Origin: Nonomuraea aurantiaca
GTDB lineage: Bacteria > Actinomycetota > Actinomycetes > Streptosporangiales > Streptosporangiaceae
Assembly (NCBI RefSeq): GCF_020215705.1
Contig: NZ_JAIWNB010000007.1
Span: 62,001 to 126,000 of the forward strand
Direction of reading: 5' to 3'
Length of the DNA stretch: 64,000 bases
The notes beneath the pieces were generated by a model. The model saw only the letters and a program-made list of their open reading frames with translations, was not told where the DNA came from and made no database searches. Below are positions 33,928 to 42,395 of this stretch, one piece after another (positions within the stretch are counted from its first letter, which is position 1; the number at the start of each line of letters is the position of its first letter). A program made the translations under genes and the position numbers.

Positions 33928-36465
33928 GTGAAACGCACTGCCTTAGCCGCCGCGGCTGTGGGACTCGCCACTGCCGCGTCGATGGTCCTCGCCTCCCCCA
34001 CCGCGTACGCTGCCCCGCCCGGAGCCGGCAAGGAAGACTCCGGCGCGCGAGCGGCGGCCGACCCGGCCTCGCTCGCGGCGGCGGTCGCCGACAAGGCCGT
34101 CTCCAGCGGGCTCGACAAGCTGGCCAAGGGGCCAGACGAGGCCTACAGCCGCGTGTCGGTCACCCGCGGCACCAGCGACATGTACTTCGTCGGCTACGAA
34201 CGCTCCTACAAGGGGCTGCCGGTGGTCGGCGGCGACGCGGTCGTCGTCACCGACTCGGCGGGGCACGTCCGCGACACCGTCGCGGCCGGGCCGAGCGCGC
34301 AGGACGTGCGGACCACGGCCGCGATCAGCGCGGAGCGGGCGACGGAGGTGGCGAAGACCCGGCTCTCGCGCGTCGACGACTCCGCCGCCCCGCGCCTGGT
34401 GGTGCTCACCTGGAGCGGCACCCCCACGCTGAGCTGGGAGGCCGTCGTCAGCGGCCTGGTCAAGGGCCGGCCGAGCATCCAGCACGTGTTCGTGGACGCC
34501 CGGACCGGCAAGATCGCCGACTCCTACGACCTGGTACGTGAGGGCAGCGGCAACGGCTACTACTACGGCCAGGTCACCATCAACACGAGCGGCTCCGGCA
34601 GCTCGTACTCGATGACCGACACGACCAGGCCCGGCATCCAGTGCGGCGGGCAGGGCGGCTCCGCCTACACCGGCACCGACGACGCGTGGGGCAACGGCAG
34701 CGGCACCAACCTGGAGACCGGCTGCGTCGACGCGCTTTACTCCGTCCAGCGCGAGTGGGACATGCTGCGCGACTGGCTCGGCCGCAACGGCATCAACGGC
34801 AGCGGCAGGGGCTTCCCCGCCCGCGTCGGCCTGGCCGACGTCAACGCCTACTGGAACGGCAGCTACACCAACTTCGGCCACAACCAGGCCAACACCCGGC
34901 AGGCCACCAACATCGACGTGGTGGCGCACGAGTTCGGGCACGCCATCTTCCAGACCACGCCCGGCGGGGCCGGTTCCGGCAACGAGAACGGCGGCATCAA
35001 CGAGGGCACCGGTGACATCTTCGGCGCCCTGACCGAGCACTACGCCAACAACCCCAACGACCCGCCGGACTACCTGGTCGGCGAGGAGGTGGACCTCGTC
35101 GGCGAGGGGCCGATCCGCAACATGTACAACCCGAGCGCGCTCGGCGACCCGAACTGCTATTCCTCCTCTATCCCCAGCACCGAGGTGCACGCGGCGGCCG
35201 GTCCGCTGAACCACTGGTTCTACCTGCTGGCCGAGGGCAACAACCCCGGCGGCGGCAAGCCGACCAGCCCGATCTGCTCCGGTGGTCCGTCGTCGGTGAC
35301 CGGCGTCGGCGTGCAGAAGGCCGGCCAGATCTACCTGGGCGCCCTGAACCGCAAGACCTCCAGCTGGCGCTACACCAACGCCCGCGCGGCCTCCGTCGCG
35401 GCGGCGATCGAGCTGTTCGGCGCCAACAGCGCCGAGTGCAACACCACCAAGGCGGCGTGGAGCGCGGTGAGCGTGGCGGCGCAGTCGGGTGAGCCCGCCT
35501 GCGGCACTCCCGGCAACGACTTCTCGCTCTCGCTCAACCCGTCGACCGGCAGCGCGCAGCCCGGCCAGCAGGTGACCACCACGGTCAACACCCAGACCAC
35601 GTCCGGCAGCGCCCAGACGGTCAACCTGACCGCGTCCGGGCAGCCCAGTGGCGTCACGGCGAGCTTCAGCCCGTCGTCGGTCACCTCGGGCAACTCCGCC
35701 ACGCTGACCCTGTCGGTCGGCTCCTCGGTGGCGCAGGGCTCGTACCCGATCACCGTCACCGGCGCGGGGTCGGCCACGCACACCGCCGTCTACACCCTCC
35801 AGGTCGGCACGGCGACCCGCGACTTCTCGATCTCGGCCAACCCGACGTCCGGCACGGTGCAGGCCGGCTCCTCGGCCACCACCACGATCGGCACCACCAC
35901 GACGGCCGGCACCGCGCAGGCCGTCAACCTGGCCGCGAGCGGTCTCCCCACGGGCGCCTCGGCCGCCTTCAACCCGGCCTCGGTGACCTCGGGCGGCTCG
36001 TCCACCCTGACGATCTCGACCGCGCCGACCACGCCCGCCGGCTCGTACACCGTGACCGTGACCGGCACCGGCGTGACGGCGACGCACACCACGACCTACG
36101 CGCTCACGGTGCAGGGCACCTCGGGCGGCAGGACGTTCACCAACGGCACCGACTACACCATCAACGACTTCAGCACCATACAGAGCCCGATCACCTCCAC
36201 GGCGACGGGTACGGCGGTCTCGCCGGTCAAGCTGTCGGTCACCATCGCGCACACCTGCGCGGAGGATCTCGACATCCGGCTCCGCGGGCCGAACGGTACG
36301 TGGTACTCGGTCGACAGTTCCGGCGGCACCAGCTGCACCTCGTACGGCACCAGGACGTACTCGGTCCCGGTGAGCCAGCAGGCGGCGGGCACCTGGGTGC
36401 TCGAAGTCACCGACGACTACTTCCTTGACACCGGGCGCCTGGACACCTGGAGCATCACCCTCTGA
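33928..36465 (+). CDS. Secreted M4-family metalloprotease with two Ig-like repeats and a P-domain
   Basis: The protein has 845 residues. A signal peptide ends near AYAAPP, followed by an FTP/PepSY-type propeptide (about 40-200) and a thermolysin-like catalytic domain: zinc motif HEFGH (334-338), zinc Glu359 in NEGTGD and catalytic His429 in PLNHWF. Two homologous Ser/Thr-rich Ig-like repeats follow (about 528-628 and 629-730; both start with DFS-S-NP). A proprotein convertase P-domain closes the protein (about 735-845). It should be exported, self-processed and active outside the cell. The ribosome-binding site is AAAGGAGC. A strong terminator follows. Confidence 0.93.
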   Translation: MKRTALAAAAVGLATAASMVLASPTAYAAPPGAGKEDSGARAAADPASLAAAVADKAVSSGLDKLAKGPDEAYSRVSVTRGTSDMYFVGYERSYKGLPVVGGDAVVVTDSAGHVRDTVAAGPSAQDVRTTAAISAERATEVAKTRLSRVDDSAAPRLVVLTWSGTPTLSWEAVVSGLVKGRPSIQHVFVDARTGKIADSYDLVREGSGNGYYYGQVTINTSGSGSSYSMTDTTRPGIQCGGQGGSAYTGTDDAWGNGSGTNLETGCVDALYSVQREWDMLRDWLGRNGINGSGRGFPARVGLADVNAYWNGSYTNFGHNQANTRQATNIDVVAHEFGHAIFQTTPGGAGSGNENGGINEGTGDIFGALTEHYANNPNDPPDYLVGEEVDLVGEGPIRNMYNPSALGDPNCYSSSIPSTEVHAAAGPLNHWFYLLAEGNNPGGGKPTSPICSGGPSSVTGVGVQKAGQIYLGALNRKTSSWRYTNARAASVAAAIELFGANSAECNTTKAAWSAVSVAAQSGEPACGTPGNDFSLSLNPSTGSAQPGQQVTTTVNTQTTSGSAQTVNLTASGQPSGVTASFSPSSVTSGNSATLTLSVGSSVAQGSYPITVTGAGSATHTAVYTLQVGTATRDFSISANPTSGTVQAGSSATTTIGTTTTAGTAQAVNLAASGLPTGASAAFNPASVTSGGSSTLTISTAPTTPAGSYTVTVTGTGVTATHTTTYALTVQGTSGGRTFTNGTDYTINDFSTIQSPITSTATGTAVSPVKLSVTIAHTCAEDLDIRLRGPNGTWYSVDSSGGTSCTSYGTRTYSVPVSQQAAGTWVLEVTDDYFLDTGRLDTWSITL

Positions 36466-36474
36466 CACACGACA

Positions 36475-36510
36475 CCAAAGCCCTGGCCGGTCATCCGGCC
36501 AGGGCTTTGG
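36475..36510. terminator. Strong bidirectional terminator
   Basis: A perfect 16-bp stem starting CCAAAGCCCTGGCCGG (36475-36490) closes on a TCAT loop with its complement at 36495-36510. It lies between the convergent protease and LAL-regulator genes. Confidence 0.9.
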
Positions 36511-36511
36511 C

Positions 36512-39415
36512 TCATGGAGGGAGAGCCACTTCGTTACGAGTGCGGACGCCGAGTTTCTGCAGCACCCGCGCCACATGGGTGTCGACCGTGCGACGCGACA
36601 GGAACAGCACTTCGGCGATCTCCCTGTTGGTCCGGCCGAGCGCGACCAGCCTGGCCACCTCGCTCTCCCTGGGCGACAGCACCCCGCCGACCGGCTTCCG
36701 CCCCCGGCGCGGCCGGCCGCCCACGCCGATCTCCCGCAGCAGATGGCGGCAGCGCGCCGCGTCGTGGGTGGCGCCGAGCGTGGTGTAGCACTCGTCCGCG
36801 TGCGCGAGGATCTCCGCGGCGCCCGCCCGGTCGCCGAGCGCGAGCCGCGCGCCCGCCTCGGCCTCCGCCGCCCGAGCCGCCCCGTACGGCCTGGGCATCG
36901 CCTCGTAGGCGGCCCGCGCCCGGCCGTAGTAGCGGGCGGCCTCCTCGAACCGGCCACCCGCTCCGGCCAGCGCGCCGCGCGCCGACTCCAGCGCCGCCTC
37001 GGCCGCCGGCGCGGTCGTGCCCTCGACACCCGCCGCGAACTCGGCCACGAGCTCGGCGGCCTGGGCGGGCTGCCCTGCCCTGAGCAGCGCGGTGATGGCC
37101 ACCGGCACCACCTGCTCGCCCCACACCCACACGCCCTTGCGCCGCAGCCTGGTCACCGCGCTGTCGGCCTCCGACAGCGCCTCGTCCATGGAGTCGCGGG
37201 TCAGGTGCAGCTCGACCAGCCCGCCGGAGGCGGCGGCCGCGACGGGGAGGAAGGCCGAGTCCGGCTCGCGCGGGCCGGCCGCCTCCAGGTGCTCGCCGGC
37301 CTCCTGCCACTCGCCCCTGGCCAGCGCCAGCATGCCCAGGACCAGCCGGGCGTCCACGCTGAGCAGCGGCGTCTCGGGGGTCATCTCGACCGCCGCGAGC
37401 GCCCGCTCCCGCAGGCCGTTCCAGCGTCCGGTCAGCCAGTCGAGCCTGATCGACGACACCTCCACCAGGTAGGCGGGGTACAGGGCGCCGGTCTCCCCGG
37501 CGATCCGCCTGCCCTCGCGCGCGAACCGGCCGGCCGGGCCGTAGTGGCCGAGCGCGGTCGCCGCGTCGCACAGGTTGGAGTAGCCGCGCGCGGCCTGCCT
37601 GCGTACCGCCGCCGACGGATCGCTCACGGGCAGCGTGTCGGCCAGCGCGAAGGCGTCCGGCGCGCCCACGAGCATGGCGAAGGTGACCTTGTTGACGTAC
37701 ACCGTGGCCGTCAGCTCGGGGTCCTCGTCGGCGACGGTGACGAGGAGGCTCTCGGCCTGGTCCATCCACTTCTTGTGGGTGGCGATCGGCTCGCCGCCCC
37801 AGGCGGGCATCGCCAGCAGGGCCAGCCCTCTGGCGGCGATGCCGGGCCGGCCGGACAGGTCGGGGAGCGCGGCGAGGACCTCCTGGCGTCCCGCCGCGAT
37901 GTCGCCCGCCTGGTTGGCCAGCAGTACGCCCAGGTTCAGCCGGGCCTCGCCGCGGACGTCACCGGTCAGGAAGTCGTCCGACAGCAGGCGGCGGAGCATC
38001 CGTACGGCGCGCCGATGGGAGAGCCCGATCGTCGCGAGCCGGCTGAGCTGGAGGGCCAGCGGGCCGCGGGCCTCGCGCGGCAGCTTGGGGTCCGCCAGCA
38101 TGCCCTCCAGCAGCTCGACCACGAGTGGGACGTCGCCCAGCGCCGCCGCCTGGTCCGCGGCGGCGACGCCGTGCCGGCGCCACGCCTCGTACTCGCCCGC
38201 GCGCCTGGCGTGGTAGGCGAGCTGTACGAGCGGCGGCGGGTCCAGCGTGGCCAGCGCCGCCATGGCCCGCCTGTGGGTGAGCTGCCTGTCGGGGCCGGGG
38301 ATCGCGTCGTAGACGGCCTGCTGGGCGAGCGCGTGGCGGAAGCCGTACTGGCCGTCGGGGTGCTCCAGCAGGACGCCGGCCTTGAGCGCCTCGCGCAGGG
38401 CGACCCCGGCGGGCGCGGTGCTGGCGGGGACGGTGACGATCGGCGGTTCGCCGGTGGTGCTGGAGACGGCGGCGATCAGCGGCTCGTCGGCGGGTAGCTT
38501 GAGCACGGCGGCGGCGTGCACCGCGCGCAGCGCGGGCGGCGACAGGTCCGCCAGGCGCTCGGCCATCGCCTCGCGGAGCAGCAGCGGCACCGGGATGCGG
38601 TCGAGCGCCTCCGGCTCCTCCACGCCGCCGGGGAACTGGCCGTCGCCGTCGAGCAGCGAGCGGACGACCTCCTCGATGAGGAACGGTACGCCGGCGGTCC
38701 GTTCGCGCAGCCTGGCGGCGAAGCCCGCCGTCACCTGGGAGCGGCCGAGCAGCGTGCTGGTCAGGGCCCTGACGGCCTCGACGTCCAGCGGCTTGAGCGA
38801 GATCACCACGCTGTTGGCGCCCGGCGGATGCCGGTAGGCGTGGCCCAGCGGCAGCCCGGGCACGGGCAGGTCCTCTCGCCGGAAGGTCACCACCAGCGCC
38901 AGGCCCTCGGGCGGTTGCCGGGTGAGGAAGCGAAGCAGGTCGCGAGTGCCGTCGTCGGCCCAGTGCAGGTCCTCCACCACCAGGACGACCGGCGCCGCGG
39001 CGTCCAGCAGCGCGTGGACCGCGCGGAACAGGCGGTGCCGCTCGGCCCGCGGGTCGTCCACCGGCGGGGGAGGCAGCGAGGGCGGCAGGTGCCCGGCCAG
39101 TTCGGGCAGGTAGCCGCGCAGTGCCCCGGTCACCGGGTTGAGCGCCTCGGTGCCGGGCAGGGCGGCGGCGACGTGGCGCAGCGCGTCGAACACCGGTCCG
39201 TACGGGAACGGCTCCCTGAGCTGATGGCAGTGGCCGAGCAGCATGGTGCACCCGCCGTCGCGCAGGACGTCGAGGGCCGCCCGTACCAGCCGAGTCTTGC
39301 CGATCCCCGCCTCGCCCTCCACCAGGGCCACGGCGGGCGGTCGGGTGATCGCGCCGAGGAGTGCTCGCAATGGCGCTTCGCGTCCGACCATCGCGGGACT
39401 GGCGACACTCGTCAT
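36512..39415 (-). CDS. LAL-type (large ATP-binding LuxR) transcriptional regulator
   Basis: The protein has 967 residues. An N-terminal AAA/STAND ATPase has Walker A GEAGIGKTR (about residues 34-42) and Walker B-like VVLVVEDLHWAD. A long helical, TPR-like middle follows, and a C-terminal LuxR HTH (about 900-960, LSPRESEVARLVALG and TNREIAEVLFLSRRTVDTH). LAL proteins often activate secondary metabolism or polysaccharide genes. Its target is not evident; it is convergent with the protease gene and divergent from the aegerolysin-like genes. Confidence 0.92.
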   Translation of the reverse strand: MTSVASPAMVGREAPLRALLGAITRPPAVALVEGEAGIGKTRLVRAALDVLRDGGCTMLLGHCHQLREPFPYGPVFDALRHVAAALPGTEALNPVTGALRGYLPELAGHLPPSLPPPPVDDPRAERHRLFRAVHALLDAAAPVVLVVEDLHWADDGTRDLLRFLTRQPPEGLALVVTFRREDLPVPGLPLGHAYRHPPGANSVVISLKPLDVEAVRALTSTLLGRSQVTAGFAARLRERTAGVPFLIEEVVRSLLDGDGQFPGGVEEPEALDRIPVPLLLREAMAERLADLSPPALRAVHAAAVLKLPADEPLIAAVSSTTGEPPIVTVPASTAPAGVALREALKAGVLLEHPDGQYGFRHALAQQAVYDAIPGPDRQLTHRRAMAALATLDPPPLVQLAYHARRAGEYEAWRRHGVAAADQAAALGDVPLVVELLEGMLADPKLPREARGPLALQLSRLATIGLSHRRAVRMLRRLLSDDFLTGDVRGEARLNLGVLLANQAGDIAAGRQEVLAALPDLSGRPGIAARGLALLAMPAWGGEPIATHKKWMDQAESLLVTVADEDPELTATVYVNKVTFAMLVGAPDAFALADTLPVSDPSAAVRRQAARGYSNLCDAATALGHYGPAGRFAREGRRIAGETGALYPAYLVEVSSIRLDWLTGRWNGLRERALAAVEMTPETPLLSVDARLVLGMLALARGEWQEAGEHLEAAGPREPDSAFLPVAAAASGGLVELHLTRDSMDEALSEADSAVTRLRRKGVWVWGEQVVPVAITALLRAGQPAQAAELVAEFAAGVEGTTAPAAEAALESARGALAGAGGRFEEAARYYGRARAAYEAMPRPYGAARAAEAEAGARLALGDRAGAAEILAHADECYTTLGATHDAARCRHLLREIGVGGRPRRGRKPVGGVLSPRESEVARLVALGRTNREIAEVLFLSRRTVDTHVARVLQKLGVRTRNEVALPP

Positions 39416-39849
39416 CGGCGTCTCCGAGGGTCCGGTTTTGATGCCCGTGCCGGAATACCGTTATCTACTACCAGTCATCTACGGTCAACCCTCGCTTTAC
39501 TGACATATCATCCTTTAACGCTATAAAGCGGACGGGACGCCGGTGCTCGGCTCGGGGGGTTGTCGGCACGCTGACGAGGCTGTACGCATCGCGGTGGGCC
39601 CGAGTCGCTGCTCGCTCTGTTGGCCGAATCTGGCCGAGGCGGCGATCCAAGGATATGTCCCAAGCTTCTGCCGCTGTCCCGGGCTGTTCAGGTGGCCGAT
39701 AAAGGGCGCCGCGTGATTTCAGCGGCAATCAGCATCATGATGTCAGGCGTGGTGTCGCGGCAATCCCCAAGTCTGGGTATGTGGGCGCGGTCGAATCCCT
39801 CCTAACTTAAAGGAGTCAGAAGCTCGTCGCCCTAAAAAGGGGAACAGAA
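39416..39849. other. Intergenic region between the LAL regulator and the aegerolysin-like genes
   Basis: This 434-bp region contains divergent promoters and no supported gene. CGCTTTA (39493-39499) and TAAAGCG (39524-39530) form an inverted repeat in an AT-rich stretch near the LAL start. AAAAAGGGGAAC precedes the first aegerolysin-like gene. An ORF at 39620-39805 lacks a ribosome-binding site and family features. Confidence 0.55.
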
Positions 39850-40347
39850 ATGCCCAGTAAAGGAATCGCCAGGCGCGGGATGCGCAGGCTCGGCAGTGCC
39901 CTCATCGCCACGGGGCTGTTGTCGGCCGGCCTGATCGCATCCGCGGCCGGCGCGAGTGCGAGCGCCGGCGCCGCTCGTTCGTTCTTCAGCTTCGAGGTCT
40001 TCTTGAGCAACAACACGGGCTGCGACCTGGTGCTCGTCACGGCACGGCTCGACCACGGCGAGTGGAGCAGGCGGCCGCCGGGCCGGATCAGGTCGGGCAG
40101 GCTCGTCAGCTGGGAATCCGAGTCGAACGGGGTCGGCACCGGAACCGAAGGAGAGGCCGACTACATCACCGAGAACTGCGATCCGTCGGGCAACAACACC
40201 AAGCGGATCCATGCGCACTGGGACAACCCGGCCGTCGGTAGCAATTCCGGCGACGCCGCCGGAACGGACCCCGCCTTCCGTACCAATGTCGTGATCGGCG
40301 GCGGTAACCACGCGGGCGGGCAGTTCACCTACTTCCTGCCTGAGTAA
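39850..40347 (+). CDS. Secreted aegerolysin-like protein, copy A
   Basis: The protein has 165 residues. A signal peptide (RRLGSALIATGLLSAGLIA, cleavage near ASA) is followed by a beta-rich domain with LSNNTGCDLVLV, LDHGEWSRRPP, an ES-rich turn leading to TGTEGEADY, and HWDNPAVGSN. This order matches aegerolysin proteins (and the bacterial crystal protein ET79-like group), which bind lipids and can form pores with a MACPF partner. No MACPF gene is in the window. ATG 39850 is preceded by AAAAGGGG. Assignment is by motif resemblance only. Confidence 0.7.
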   Translation: MPSKGIARRGMRRLGSALIATGLLSAGLIASAAGASASAGAARSFFSFEVFLSNNTGCDLVLVTARLDHGEWSRRPPGRIRSGRLVSWESESNGVGTGTEGEADYITENCDPSGNNTKRIHAHWDNPAVGSNSGDAAGTDPAFRTNVVIGGGNHAGGQFTYFLPE

Positions 40348-40442
40348 TCCAGCCGGCAGGCGAACTACCAGCGGATTAACCGAGCGGTGGGCGCGGGGTT
40401 CCCCCGCGCCCACCGGCCATCACCGATGAGCAGGAGAGAGTC

Positions 40443-40973
40443 ATGACCAGGAAGACGATCGGCCGCAGGGTTTTCGCCGCCTGTTTCTCGGCGTTGGCGA
40501 CGACGGTGAGCCTGCCGGCTGTGGCCGGCGCGACCGCGACGACGGCCGTACGGTCGGCGGGCGCTGCGACAGCGGCCGCGCGGCCTGCGGGCGCCGCGAT
40601 CGGGCGCGTGTCCGTCGACGTCAAGCTGGCGAACGATCGGTCGAGCCTCTGCGACCTCCACCTTGCGCGGATTCGTCTCGACCACGGCCAGTGGGTGTCC
40701 ACCCCTCCCGACCTGATTCCGAAGGGTGTCACCGGCGTATGGAAATCCGAATCCAATGCGATTTTCGTGGGGACCGACGGGTCGGCCGAATACCTGACCG
40801 GCGACTGCCTGGACGGGCGGCTGAACTCACGAACCGTGCGCGTTAACTGGTTCATCTCCTCCTTCGCCGCCACTTCCTATGATGCCGGCGGCACCGATCC
40901 GGCCTTCCGGTTCGATATCAACGGCGATTCCGAAGAGCACGCGACTGTGCGGTTCACGCTGCGGGCGGCATAG
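40443..40973 (+). CDS. Secreted aegerolysin-like protein, copy B
   Basis: The protein has 176 residues, with a long Ala/Thr-rich signal region to about residue 55. The mature part parallels copy A: LDHGQWVSTPPDLIPKG, then ESNAIFVGTDGSAEYLTGDC and a final GTDPAFR segment also present in copy A. It has diverged, for example TGTEG has become VGTDG and the Trp-Asx-Asn-Pro block is lost. It lies 95 bp after copy A on the same strand with GGAGAGAG upstream. The pair probably arose by tandem duplication. Confidence 0.68.
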   Translation: MTRKTIGRRVFAACFSALATTVSLPAVAGATATTAVRSAGAATAAARPAGAAIGRVSVDVKLANDRSSLCDLHLARIRLDHGQWVSTPPDLIPKGVTGVWKSESNAIFVGTDGSAEYLTGDCLDGRLNSRTVRVNWFISSFAATSYDAGGTDPAFRFDINGDSEEHATVRFTLRAA

Positions 40974-41084
40974 CTTCAGGCCGGCAAGTTCCCGGCTTAT
41001 TCAAAAAAGATGTGTGCTTGACGGTTTCCTGGGCCAAAGTTATTTTGTGCGCATGATCAGGAAGAAATCACGGAAGCGTACGTT

Positions 41085-41837
41085 ATGAGGAGGCCGTTCC
41101 GCAGTCGGCGGCACGTGCTCACCACCCTCTTACTCGTGGCGGCGACCCTGGCCACAGGCCAGGGCGCCGCGTACGCCGACTACCCCGGCGACCTGTGCAA
41201 CGAGGCGGCGCAGGACGACATCGTCACCGTCAGCGGCGAGATCTGGGAATGCGCCTACGACGGGGACATCGACGACTACATCTGGAAGCCCACGTTCGAG
41301 GAACAGGGACCGCCCGACTACTGGATCTTCAGCTACGGCTGGGCCACGTCCAGCGCGGGCAGCTACGAGCACGGCACCCGGTCACGGGTGGAGTTCCTGC
41401 CGGACGGCGTGCACACCGGGGCCGACGGCTTCTCCTACCGCAACGGCAACCGGTGGCGCACTACGCAGATCAGCGAGAGCCTCCTCTACTACTGGGACGG
41501 CGGCACCTGGGTGCAGTGCGGCGGTACCGGGCAGGTGTCGGGCTCGTCGTCCTTCACGTTCGCCCCGACCTGGGGCTGGGGCGGTGCCTGCGGCGAGAAC
41601 CGCTACTACGCGACGACCGCCTGGTCGTGGCAGTGGACCGGGTCGGCGTGGAACGGCTCCTCGGCTTGGTCGGGTTTCCTCTGGGCGCCGTGCCGGGGGT
41701 GCCTGGCGGCGGCGGACCCGCCACCGCCACCTACGGGACGGCCCTCGGCCGAGCCGCCCGCGCCGCCGATCGGGCCACCCGGACGCCTGAAGCTGCGCCC
41801 GCCGACCGGCACGACCCCGGAATCGATCCGGATGTGA
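41085..41837 (+). CDS. Secreted Trp/Tyr-rich protein of unknown function
   Basis: The protein has 250 residues. A signal peptide (basic RRPFRSRRH, hydrophobic core, cleavage near AYA) precedes a domain of about 180 residues rich in Trp, Tyr, Gly and Ser, with four to six cysteines (LCNEAA, IWECAYD, VQCGG, GACGEN, APCRGC). The last 40 residues are Pro-rich (PPPPPTG). I recognise no family. The cysteines suggest disulfides outside the cell. It follows the aegerolysin-like genes on the same strand by 111 bp. Confidence 0.72.
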   Translation: MRRPFRSRRHVLTTLLLVAATLATGQGAAYADYPGDLCNEAAQDDIVTVSGEIWECAYDGDIDDYIWKPTFEEQGPPDYWIFSYGWATSSAGSYEHGTRSRVEFLPDGVHTGADGFSYRNGNRWRTTQISESLLYYWDGGTWVQCGGTGQVSGSSSFTFAPTWGWGGACGENRYYATTAWSWQWTGSAWNGSSAWSGFLWAPCRGCLAAADPPPPPTGRPSAEPPAPPIGPPGRLKLRPPTGTTPESIRM

Positions 41838-41881
41838 GGCGCGGCTGGGCGGCGGCCCGCTGAGCCTGGCCCGCCATGCAG

Positions 41882-42103
41882 AACGCCGCCACCCGGCGGG
41901 GTGGCGGCGACCTCTTCGGCGAAACGGGCTCTGGCCTCCGCCCTTTCCATCCGGTCGAGCCTGGGCGGCGTGATGGCCACCCGGGTGCCGCCCTTTTCGG
42001 AGACCTCGTAGACGGCTCCCTGTCCGCCGGAGCCGAGCCGTCCGCAGAGCCGGTAATCGCCCACCTGCCGGTCAGCTCCTTGGGCGAATGGTGCTTGAAC
42101 CAT
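41882..42103 (-). pseudogene. Remnant of a serine/threonine protein kinase (N-lobe only)
   Basis: From ATG 42103 the minus strand reads a kinase start: GDYRLCGRLGSGGQGAVYEV is the glycine-rich loop region, and RMERAEARARFAEEVAA corresponds to helix C. Homology stops at the hairpin near 41884. The catalytic lysine region reads RVAITPP instead of the usual VAVK form, and the whole C-lobe is missing. The reading frame continues into unrelated antisense sequence. This is a decayed gene end, presumably left after a deletion. Confidence 0.7.
41884..41909 (+). terminator. GC-rich hairpin terminator
   Basis: CGCCGCCACC (41884-41893) pairs perfectly with GGTGGCGGCG (41900-41909) around a 6-nt loop, 46 bp after the secreted protein gene. 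Confidence 0.6.
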
Positions 42104-42254
42104 CGAGCCCCCCGCTTTCGATGGAGGAAGCCACCACGCGCGCCTCGGGCCGCAGGTGGGATCCAGCGTAGATCGGGTGGCGGGCCGGGCACCTCAGGGC
42201 CCGACCAGGGGATAGCCCTAAAGCGGCACCACATCAGGGCGGTCCTTCGAGCCC

Positions 42255-42360
42255 CGGGTCGGTCGGCAACCGCTGTTCGCAGGGCCGTGCTGTCCTGCAC
42301 GGGTCGGTCGGCACCGCTGGTCGGCGGGCCATGCTCCCTTGTACGGGCCGTGTTCTCCTA
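42255..42360. repeat. Imperfect tandem repeat, about 45 bp x 2.4
   Basis: Copies start at 42255, 42300 and 42344 (partial), each opening with CGGGTCGGTCGGCA or CGGGCCGTG. They lie between the kinase remnant and the monooxygenase gene, in its upstream region. This may be replication slippage. Confidence 0.65.
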
Positions 42361-42395
42361 TAGGGAGGTCCATCTCGATCGACGATGGAGGCGCG

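Noticed and set aside
33943..37029. 1,028-codon open frame on the minus strand across the M4 protease gene
   Set aside because: It is antisense to a protein with clear signal peptide, HEFGH motif and P-domain; its translation is Arg/Ala/Gly-rich low complexity as expected from a high-GC shadow frame.
39620..39805. Possible 61-codon gene between the LAL regulator and aegerolysin-like genes
   Set aside because: No translation signal or family features.
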